Shown here one piece after another: positions 5,856 through 10,581 of a stretch of DNA of 10,581 bases. The DNA is from JBFLVQ01 sp040758525. GTDB lineage: Bacteria > Acidobacteriota > Blastocatellia > Chloracidobacteriales > JADJPF01. Location of the stretch: NCBI GenBank assembly GCA_040758525.1, contig JBFLVQ010000314.1, positions 1-10,581 on the forward strand. The letters are read 5' to 3'. The translations under genes were made by a program, and so were the position numbers. The notes beneath the pieces were generated by a model, which was not told the origin of the DNA, searched no databases, and saw nothing but the letters and a program-made list of their open reading frames with translations. Every line of letters begins with the position of its first letter. The stretch's first letter is position 1.

Positions 5856-5873
5856 GTTGATATTTTTAACATT
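5853..5873. promoter_or_regulatory. Operator site 3 (degenerate copy overlapping site 2)
   Basis: ATTGTTGA-n5-TTTAACATT matches site 2 at 17 of 21 bases. Its right half-site is perfect and its left half-site is worn. It overlaps site 2 by three bases with centres 18 bp apart, covering the first part of the transcript. This spacing could allow two dimers to bind side by side, as described for QacR-type repressors. Confidence 0.45.
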
Positions 5874-5904
5874 AATATTTATTGTAAGCATATGGAGGAT
5901 TAAT

Positions 5905-6813
5905 ATGTACGCAATCACCGGAGCAAGTGGACAGACAGGAAAGCGGATCGCCGAGCAACTACTTAAGGCGGGAAAAAAGGTACGGGTAATAGGGCGAAAT
6001 ATTAAAAGCCTGGCATCGCTAGAAAAGCAGGGAGCACAGCCCTTTGTATGCGACTTGACAGATTCACAACGTCTAAAAGAGGCTTTTTCTGGGGTGCAAG
6101 CCATTTACGCGATGGAGCCGCCCAACATCTCAAGCCTTGACTATAGAGCATTCCAGGATCAAGTAGTGGACGCAATGGCATCGGCTATTGTCGCGGCAGG
6201 TGTACCATTCGCAGTCACACTGAGTAGTTTAGGCGCCGACAAATCCGCAGGTACTGGTATGATTGTAGGTCAATATTATCTTGAACAGGTTTTCAATCAA
6301 ATCGATTCACTGAATGTAATGCATCTGCGTGCTGGCTACTTTATGGAGAACACCATTGCTCAAGTCTTTATCTATAAGGCTATCGGTGTTACTGGTGGTC
6401 CGATTAAGGCAGATTTGAAACTCCCCATGATTGCAACACATGACATTGCAGATGTAGCCACAAACGAATTATTACAACTGAACTTCGTAGGCTCAAATAC
6501 ACGTGAACTGCATGGAGAGATGGATATTACTATGACAGAGGCAATGGCGATCTTTGGCCGTGCCATCGATGTGCCAGATCTTACCTACAATCATTTGACC
6601 GATACCGAAGTAAGTGCTGCGCTATTGCAGATGGGTATGTCCGAGAATGTGACTGGCCTGATTCTCGAACTGGCAGCAGCCTACAATAGTGGCCACGTTT
6701 GTGCTTTGCAGCCTAGATCGGAAAGAACCACGACACCAACTTCCTATGAACAATTTGTTGCAGAAATGATGTTGCCTCTCTATAAAAATAAGAGAGCTGT
6801 ACAGGAAAGCTGA
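5905..6813 (+). CDS. NmrA-type NAD(P)-binding oxidoreductase (atypical SDR)
   Basis: A 302-residue Rossmann-fold protein of the NmrA/atypical short-chain dehydrogenase group, which includes NAD(P)H:quinone oxidoreductase QOR2-like enzymes and redox-sensing NmrA proteins. The N-terminal YAITGASGQTGKRIAEQLL holds the G-x2-G-x2-G dinucleotide loop (Gly6, Gly9, Gly12). Arg31 after strand 2 (VRVIGRN) suggests NADPH preference. CDLTD at 49-53, LRAGYFMEN at 141-149 and ATHDIADVA at 177-185 are family hallmarks. The Tyr-x3-Lys of classical SDRs is not evident, as usual for this group. Start: GGAGG six bases before the ATG at 5905. A longer reading from 5836 adds a false hydrophobic leader made by the AT-rich operator DNA. 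Divergent from a TetR repressor with operators over its promoter, so expression is probably induced by a small molecule. Cytoplasmic. Confidence 0.92.
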   Translation: MYAITGASGQTGKRIAEQLLKAGKKVRVIGRNIKSLASLEKQGAQPFVCDLTDSQRLKEAFSGVQAIYAMEPPNISSLDYRAFQDQVVDAMASAIVAAGVPFAVTLSSLGADKSAGTGMIVGQYYLEQVFNQIDSLNVMHLRAGYFMENTIAQVFIYKAIGVTGGPIKADLKLPMIATHDIADVATNELLQLNFVGSNTRELHGEMDITMTEAMAIFGRAIDVPDLTYNHLTDTEVSAALLQMGMSENVTGLILELAAAYNSGHVCALQPRSERTTTPTSYEQFVAEMMLPLYKNKRAVQES

Positions 6814-6841
6814 TCTTTTGCAGGATAATCACTACTCATCA

Positions 6842-6985
6842 ATGGCTGAAAGAAAAAAACCAGATGAACAGATTGCCCATCTGGTTGACGATAATAATGT
6901 CGAGGACGTTTTGTGTGTGAGAAAAATTGCTCAACTTATGGCTCAATCTTGCGAGTACAATCACTACACTACTACTTGTGTGTAA
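6842..6985 (+). CDS. Doubtful 47-residue ORF
   Basis: A short frame after the oxidoreductase gene (MAERKKPDEQIAHLVDDNN to CEYNHYTTTCV), rich in charged residues at its start. There is no ribosome site directly before the ATG and no recognised family, and a hairpin with an A7 run lies inside it. It could be a decayed small gene or chance. The rest of 6814-7089 holds only the two hairpins listed separately. Confidence 0.15.
   Translation: MAERKKPDEQIAHLVDDNNVEDVLCVRKIAQLMAQSCEYNHYTTTCV
6853..6886 (-). terminator. Minus-strand hairpin with T7 tail
   Basis: AACCAGAT (6858-6865) and ATCTGGTT (6879-6886) form an 8-bp stem with a 13-base loop. On the minus strand it is followed directly by a run of seven T (6853-6859, two of them shared with the stem). 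This has the shape of an intrinsic terminator for minus-strand transcription, although the loop is long. It could stop transcripts from the 7090-7215 region or antisense reads into the oxidoreductase gene. Confidence 0.4.
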
Positions 6986-7022
6986 CAACTTCATCAAAGC
7001 CTTGTAAAATGTTTGTAACCAG

Positions 7023-7048
7023 AATAAAAGGCCACCGCAAAGGTGGCC
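7023..7048 (-). terminator. GC-rich intrinsic terminator, minus strand
   Basis: GGCCACC-GCAAA-GGTGGCC (7030-7048) forms a 7-bp GC-rich stem. On the minus strand it is followed by TTTTATT, the standard form of a Rho-independent terminator. It lies 41 nt after the stop of the small minus-strand frame at 7090-7215. On the plus strand it lacks a T-tract, but it could also help end the oxidoreductase transcript. Confidence 0.6.
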
Positions 7049-7089
7049 CCAATGTAGCTGTAGAACTATCTAATTAAAACCCAGGTTCA

Positions 7090-7215
7090 CTAATACCACG
7101 CCCGGTCATACGCACTCAGATTGACCGCCCGTTTTTGTTTGCCGCAGATTGCGGTGCTGAGATCTACGCGGTAACAGTGTTGCCCGCGGCTAAGCGAGCC
7201 AATAAATGATATCAC
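7090..7215 (-). CDS. Small GC-richer ORF upstream of an intrinsic terminator (unknown)
   Basis: A 41-residue frame read from a GTG, with no ATG available. It contains protein-like segments SLSRGQHCYRVDLSTAIC and GKQKRAVNLSAYDRAWY, then TAG. Its codons are clearly GC-richer, with many C/G third positions, than those of the neighbours. No Shine-Dalgarno sequence is visible before the GTG. The intrinsic terminator 41 nt downstream on the same strand suggests that the region really is transcribed this way. It could be a tiny gene, the 3' end of a truncated foreign gene (the phase is closed by TAG at 7231-7233), or the body of a small RNA that happens to be open. I do not recognise the family. Confidence 0.3.
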   Translation of the reverse strand: MISFIGSLSRGQHCYRVDLSTAICGKQKRAVNLSAYDRAWY

Positions 7216-7478
7216 CCCGATGTAAAAGAACTATTAAGATACTGTAAAAAATTTGCAACTATCTAAATCCTTCTAATCGTCGCGCTAGATAATCGTGCTA
7301 TCACACTTAGTCCGATTCTACTTGGTTAGGACAATATCAGTAGGCTTTCTCTCATCACTTGGCTGTTGATAACACCTCGTATAAAATCTTATTCGTTAGG
7401 CGGCAGTCTGAGTTGGCAAGCAGTCTTATGCGGTTGCCAGACTATTCACATACATCTAAGAGGTGCACAGAGATATTT
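7216..7478. other. Intergenic stretch before the esterase gene
   Basis: AT-rich DNA without a supported gene. The plus-strand phase is open back to 7359, ahead of the esterase start, but those 40 codons look like leader sequence rather than protein. No promoter with two good hexamers was found here for the esterase. Confidence 0.45.
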
Positions 7479-8327
7479 ATGATTTATTCAGCATGTTATC
7501 TGTTTTTTGCTTTGTCACTTTTTCTAATCTCTTTGCCACTAAAGGTGGCAGCAAATAATAAGACTGAAGCATTGGTGATTGGTGAAACATTCACCATTGA
7601 TTCCAAATTGCTAGGTGAAACACGACGGATCAACATCTATCTGCCGCCCGGATATCGCGAATCCAAAGATGCCAATTTTCCTGTGCTCTATATGCCTGAT
7701 GGCGGTATGGGCGAGGATTTTTTGCATATTGCCGGTTTAGTCCAGGTATCGGTTGTTAATGGAACTATGCGACCGTTCTTGTTGGTAGGTATCGAAAATA
7801 CCCAGCGTCGCCGTGATCTCACTGGACCAACAGAGAATGCTGAGGATAAGAAGATTGCTCCAAAAGTGGGCGGGTCAGCGGCATTTCGAGAGTTTATCCG
7901 CAAGGAGCTTATGCCAGAGGTAAGAACTCGCTATCGCACAACTACCGAGACGGCGATTGTCGGCGAGTCCCTGGCTGGTCTTTTTATTGTCGAGACCTTC
8001 TTTTTGGAACCTGATCTATTCAACACCTACATCGCCATTGACCCTAGTCTCTGGTGGAACAATCAAGAATTGGTAAACAACTCAGGAAAACGGCTAAGGG
8101 ATCAAACCAAGTTGCAGACGACGCTCTATCTTGCCAGTAGTGACGAGAAAGGCATTGTACAACCCGTTCAACAACTGGCCGAAGTGCTTAGCAAGAGTGC
8201 TACATCAAGCTTACACTGGCATTATGAGTCTATGGCTGACGAGCAGCATGGAACGATCTTTCACCCGGCTGCTATCAAAGCTTTTCGTAAGGTTTTTAAG
8301 CCTGTTGCTGACGCTCCACGCCATTGA
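7479..8327 (+). CDS. Secreted esterase of the putative esterase (PF00756-like) family
   Basis: A 282-residue alpha/beta hydrolase of the esterase D / Fes / BesA-like family. The chosen start gives a hydrophobic leader, CYLFFALSLFLISLPL, ending in KVAA before NNKTE, a plausible Sec signal peptide with cleavage after VAA. Its n-region lacks positive charge, so a start further upstream (ATG at 7428, adding HTSKR) remains possible. The mature part opens with RRINIYLPPGY and FPVLYMPDGG, the family's first strands. The nucleophile is Ser164 in VGESLAG. His257 in EQHGTIFHP is the likely catalytic histidine, and Asp222/Glu223 in SSDEKG is the probable acid. The exported enzyme probably hydrolyses ester or siderophore-like substrates in the periplasm or outside, but the substrate is unknown. 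There is no iron-uptake gene nearby to support a siderophore role. The ribosome site is weak (AGAGGTG about 13 nt upstream). Confidence 0.88.
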   Translation: MIYSACYLFFALSLFLISLPLKVAANNKTEALVIGETFTIDSKLLGETRRINIYLPPGYRESKDANFPVLYMPDGGMGEDFLHIAGLVQVSVVNGTMRPFLLVGIENTQRRRDLTGPTENAEDKKIAPKVGGSAAFREFIRKELMPEVRTRYRTTTETAIVGESLAGLFIVETFFLEPDLFNTYIAIDPSLWWNNQELVNNSGKRLRDQTKLQTTLYLASSDEKGIVQPVQQLAEVLSKSATSSLHWHYESMADEQHGTIFHPAAIKAFRKVFKPVADAPRH

Positions 8328-8359
8328 TTGAACTCATAATAGAATAGAGAGAGGCACAT

Positions 8360-8422
8360 ATGAAAAAGAAGGTAATTGCTCAACTGGCCTCGAATAAGAG
8401 ATATAGAGCTATCCTATATTAA
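8360..8422 (+). CDS. 20-residue micro-ORF behind a good ribosome site
   Basis: GAGAGAGG precedes an ATG by about five bases, 32 nt after the esterase stop. The frame gives MKKKVIAQLASN and ends at ILY after 20 residues. The lysine-rich beginning resembles the n-region of a secreted protein whose remainder is missing. It is either a truncated second gene of the esterase operon or a small peptide gene. It has no recognised family. Confidence 0.25.
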   Translation: MKKKVIAQLASNKRYRAILY

Positions 8423-8426
8423 AGTA

Positions 8427-8801
8427 TTAAGTCCGTGGCTGATTATTGTCATCGTTACATAAGCTGGCAGCCCACCTGGCAATATAAACAATAGTGATAA
8501 ATACGCCTAATATCATAGTAATAGACATTATTGTGTCACTAAATAATGATAGACACCATACCAACATTAATAATGTAGTAACAACTTTTAAGGTTATAAT
8601 CTGTAATCTTTTTAATGTATATACTTGCTCATTAATAATCTCATCTTCGAGTTGAGTATCATCTGATTCAATTATTGCATCCTCTGGTAATGGCTCATTA
8701 CAACGAGAGCAATAATCATTTTCCGCATTATATAGATCTGATTGATGACAGATATCACATCGCTCTGGCGGTTTTTCTGTTTTTATTTTTAAGGTTGGCA
8801 T
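8427..8801 (-). CDS. Zinc-ribbon protein with two membrane segments
   Basis: A 124-residue protein. The N-terminus holds a zinc ribbon, Cys15-x2-Cys18 and Cys31-x2-Cys34 (RCDICHQ and YCSRCNEPLP). An acidic linker (residues 40-60) follows, then two hydrophobic helices, about 66-87 and 91-108, connected by a short turn, and a short polar tail. Predicted to be an inner-membrane hairpin with the zinc ribbon and both ends in the cytoplasm. This layout is common in bacterial proteins of unknown role; the ribbon probably mediates protein contact rather than catalysis. No Shine-Dalgarno sequence precedes the ATG. A perfect TATAAT lies eight bases before the ATG on the minus strand, which would give a nearly leaderless mRNA, but no -35 accompanies it. 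It is convergent with the esterase and its micro-ORF. Confidence 0.72.
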   Translation of the reverse strand: MPTLKIKTEKPPERCDICHQSDLYNAENDYCSRCNEPLPEDAIIESDDTQLEDEIINEQVYTLKRLQIITLKVVTTLLMLVWCLSLFSDTIMSITMILGVFITIVYIARWAASLCNDDNNQPRT

Positions 8802-9030
8802 ATTTTCTTATTATAACTACTACCATTATGTGAGTATATTCTTTTCCCCGCTTGCTAATTTATCGCGACTTTCTCTTGCATAAGTGGGAATGAAACATTG
8901 AGGTTAGAAGACTTAACCAGTTAGTTTGCCACACATGCGATAGAAATCTGATCTAATTTATGAAAACCTAAGATTTTTATAAAAAACCCTGGTTAAGCTT
9001 GTATGTAGATTAGTATTGATATTAGCGTCT

Positions 9031-9243
9031 ATGGATTTAGCAACTTATAGATTATGGAATGATAGAACGAGATATTTTCGTGATACCGACGGCCCATTTC
9101 TATATTCAACCAGTAAGGCAATCGAAATACTGACAGAGCAATTAGTTTGGGTAATTAGTTTGACTTTGATTGGCATTCTGCTAGGAGCGCTCTTAAAACG
9201 ATTTAGCTCTGTGGAGTCAGTATCAGTCACAAGAGCTGAATAG
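9031..9243 (+). CDS. Small single-helix membrane protein (hypothetical)
   Basis: A 70-residue frame from the ATG at 9031; a TTG at 9016 would add five residues. The first half is polar and aromatic (MDLATYRLWNDRTRYFRDTD). Residues 45-60 (WVISLTLIGILLGALL) form one membrane-spanning helix followed by KRF, so the C-terminus is predicted cytoplasmic by the positive-inside rule. No Shine-Dalgarno sequence is visible. It is divergent from the zinc-ribbon membrane protein, with about 230 bp between them that holds no other gene. A relation between the two membrane proteins is only suggested by position. No family recognised. Confidence 0.45.
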   Translation: MDLATYRLWNDRTRYFRDTDGPFLYSTSKAIEILTEQLVWVISLTLIGILLGALLKRFSSVESVSVTRAE

Positions 9244-9297
9244 TTCTTATGCTGGCCACCATTGCGATATCTGCCCGTTCACACTATTAGGAAAACC

Positions 9298-9319
9298 TTT
9301 CACTATGTATTTAGTGAAA
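9298..9319. terminator. Hairpin between convergent genes
   Basis: TTTCACTA and TAGTGAAA form a perfect 8-bp stem with a six-base loop between the small membrane protein gene and the secreted hydrolase gene, which converge here. On the minus strand a GGTTTTCC follows, a weak T-tract. A second small stem, CCCTA/TAGGG at 9390-9405, includes the stop codon of the hydrolase. Confidence 0.4.
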
Positions 9320-9399
9320 CGATGTTCAAATAATAATTGTCCAGCCCAGTGAATCACTCTATATCTAAGATCAATCACTTGGATCTGCACCCTAGCTAC

Positions 9400-10113
9400 T
9401 TAGGGCTCAGAAAGGAATCGTAGAATCTCGCGCATCAATTGCTCCCCCTGCTCTGTCTCGAAAATAGACTGTGCGTGGGCAGAGCCTTCTAGGATCAATA
9501 ACTCTTTTGGATCAGGAGCTCTCTCATACTGGCCACGAATCTGAGGTAAGCGGGGTTTCTTCTCGTCCCCGCTAACGTCGTCACGACTTAGTATAAACAG
9601 TTTCCGCCCTTTTATCTGCTCGGGCCTATCAATTGGTGAGTGTGCCAGTAACACCAGACGATCTATCTCGCCTGGTTCAGCCTCAACCGACGCTTCGGCA
9701 GCAGCTCCACCTCCGAAGCTGGCTCCGACCACTGAGACGGTCTTGGCACCAGTCTTATGTAGGTATCGGATTGCCGCCAACACGTCAAAGTGTACTCCTC
9801 CATTACGAGATTGCATCTGTGCTCCACCACGTGATTGACCACGTCCCCGGAAATCTATCGCTAAAACGCGGAACCCTGCTTTTGCCAGTACCCGTGCTTG
9901 TTTATCCCAACTCTCTTTATTGAATCGGCCTCCATGCGCCAGTACAACACCTTGGTCGCCTTTTCCATACTGGTTGGCGTAGATAAGCCCTCCATCCTGG
10001 GTTGCAAAGGAGACCTGTTCAGGCGACTCTGCTATATCCTGTCTTCGCTCTTGACTTCCTAAAGCAATAACCGAAACTGTAATTGCAAAGGTAATAATAA
10101 GGATGAGCTTCAT
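9400..10113 (-). CDS. Exported alpha/beta hydrolase (serine hydrolase)
   Basis: A 237-residue alpha/beta hydrolase. It begins with a Sec-type signal peptide (MKLILIITFAITVSVIALG, residues 1-19) without a lipobox cysteine, so the mature enzyme is expected in the periplasm or outside. VVLAHGG (56-62) supplies the oxyanion-hole HGG. VLAIDFRGRGQSRGG (83-97) is the usual strand-loop. The nucleophile elbow VVGASFGGG gives Ser132. Asp178 or Asp179 (SRDD) and His213 (GSAHAQSIF) complete the triad. The ATG is preceded by AAGGAG with a seven-base gap, so the start is secure. It lies 73 nt after the end of a methyltransferase gene on the same strand and may be read from its own -10-like TATACT. The substrate is unknown; small esters or lactones are typical for such short dienelactone-hydrolase-like proteins. 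Confidence 0.9.
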   Translation of the reverse strand: MKLILIITFAITVSVIALGSQERRQDIAESPEQVSFATQDGGLIYANQYGKGDQGVVLAHGGRFNKESWDKQARVLAKAGFRVLAIDFRGRGQSRGGAQMQSRNGGVHFDVLAAIRYLHKTGAKTVSVVGASFGGGAAAEASVEAEPGEIDRLVLLAHSPIDRPEQIKGRKLFILSRDDVSGDEKKPRLPQIRGQYERAPDPKELLILEGSAHAQSIFETEQGEQLMREILRFLSEP

Positions 10114-10142
10114 TGATTGGCTCCTTTTCGTGAATTGTTCCT

Positions 10143-10148
10143 AGTATA
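10143..10148 (-). promoter_or_regulatory. -10-like element before the exported hydrolase
   Basis: TATACT on the minus strand matches five of six -10 bases. It lies about 30 nt before the ATG, and a start point near 10136 would leave a leader of about 23 nt with the AAGGAG site inside. No good -35 is seen at the correct spacing, so this may need an activator or be chance. Confidence 0.25.
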
Positions 10149-10186
10149 GTGTTAGGCATTTCTTCTTGTTTCATTATGTCTGATAT

Positions 10187-10581
10187 TTAAGAGACGGAAA
10201 CCAAACGATAATATGAATCTACTGCGGGCTGCCCTGTATAATTAGGACCTGCTTTATCATCTGCACCTAAATATCCCAGTTGGAACTCCATTGTTTTATT
10301 GCCTTCACAACTGATGATGTGATGTTTAGAATCATAACCCATTTTAGCCTTTCGCATTTTAGAGATAACAGCTCCTCCAGCAGGTTTGTTGTTTTCAAAT
10401 TTTAAGTTATTAGGGTCAAGATTTGCTTTGAAGAGTCCTTCTTTAGTTAACCAAGACACAGCATTGGTTATAACTTGCAGTTTATCCCCAATATAGTGTA
10501 ATCCATGCACACAAGTGATGAGATCAAAAGATTGGCTGGGAGTCCAGGTGTTAAGAGATTCTTCTTTAAGGACAAGACAAA
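10187..10581 (-). CDS. Class I SAM-dependent methyltransferase, 3' part
   Basis: The frame stays open to the window edge, so this is the C-terminal 130 residues of a longer protein. The GTG at 10510 is an internal valine, not a start. Upstream of it the frame reads LNTWTPSQSFDLITCVHGLHYIGDKL. This matches the strand-4 segment of class I methyltransferases, with an Asp-Leu-Ile strand followed by a histidine-containing loop, as in enzymes reading a FDLIhc-x3-LHy motif. After it comes a helix (QVITNAVSWLTKEGLF), a typical strand-5 position, and a more variable C-terminal part that may bind the substrate. The SAM-binding G-x-G-x-G motif would lie beyond the window. The substrate is unknown. It may be co-transcribed with the exported hydrolase 73 nt downstream. 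Confidence 0.75.
   Translation of the reverse strand, partial: CLVLKEESLNTWTPSQSFDLITCVHGLHYIGDKLQVITNAVSWLTKEGLFKANLDPNNLKFENNKPAGGAVISKMRKAKMGYDSKHHIISCEGNKTMEFQLGYLGADDKAGPNYTGQPAVDSYYRLVSVS

Noticed and set aside
5836..5904. Hydrophobic N-terminal extension of the oxidoreductase that looks like a membrane anchor
   Set aside because: It is read through the operator and promoter DNA; the ATG at 5905 has GGAGG at the right distance and begins exactly at the Rossmann strand.
8912..8997. Inverted repeat CTTAACCAG ... CTGGTTAAG (8912-8920, 8989-8997)
   Set aside because: Nine-base arms 68 nt apart are expected several times by chance in 10 kb and no element boundaries accompany them.
10508..10510. 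GTG start for a 107-residue protein at the right edge
   Set aside because: The same phase is open to the window end and the upstream residues complete a methyltransferase strand, so the GTG is internal.
1..10581. CRISPR array, tRNA, rRNA, transposase, integrase or toxin-antitoxin pair
   Set aside because: No regularly spaced repeats, cloverleaf-like stretches or matching protein motifs were found on either strand.

Overview
The window looks like an accessory-type stretch of an AT-rich bacterial chromosome or large replicon. The supported genes use ordinary Shine-Dalgarno sites (AAGGAG, GGAGG, GAGGAG) and sigma-70-like promoters. Nothing fixes the taxon. An uncultured Acidobacteriota-like bacterium is only a guess from the mix of gene families (stand-alone AraC helix-turn-helix protein, sigma region-2-like orphan, DinB, RraA, several alpha/beta hydrolases). 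Coding density is low, and there are signs of decay: an AraC gene broken by one missing base, strong ribosome sites heading very short frames, and terminators facing gene-poor DNA. No rRNA, tRNA, CRISPR array, transposase or integrase was recognised.

Layout. 1-1500: a two-gene minus-strand unit (DinB-fold protein, then RraA/HMG-aldolase-like protein) read from a strong promoter at 1458-1485 with a palindrome in its spacer and a leader of about 215 nt. 1650-2430: plus-strand small unknown ORF, then the frameshifted AraC-type regulator. 2450-4700: minus strand, a small unknown protein, an orphan sigma region-2-like protein, and a cytoplasmic class-3 lipase with its own promoter and a 13-bp-stem hairpin after the stop. 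4700-5100: mostly non-coding with possible gene remnants. 5097-6813: a divergent pair, TetR-family repressor (minus) and NmrA-type NAD(P)-binding oxidoreductase (plus). 6814-7480: gene-poor, with two hairpins ending in T-tracts on the minus strand and a GC-richer small minus-strand frame. 7479-8327: secreted esterase. 8427-9243: zinc-ribbon two-helix membrane protein (minus) and a small one-helix protein (plus). 9400-10581: secreted alpha/beta hydrolase and the 3' part of a SAM methyltransferase, both minus.

The clearest functional unit is the TetR/oxidoreductase pair. Its 151-bp intergenic region carries three copies of a 21-bp palindromic site (AATGTTAA-n5-TTAACATT type). One covers the -35 of the tetR promoter, one covers the -10 of the oxidoreductase promoter, and one covers the start of the oxidoreductase transcript. 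This predicts autoregulation plus ligand-relieved repression of an oxidoreductase. The rest reads as independent one- or two-gene transcription units rather than one pathway.
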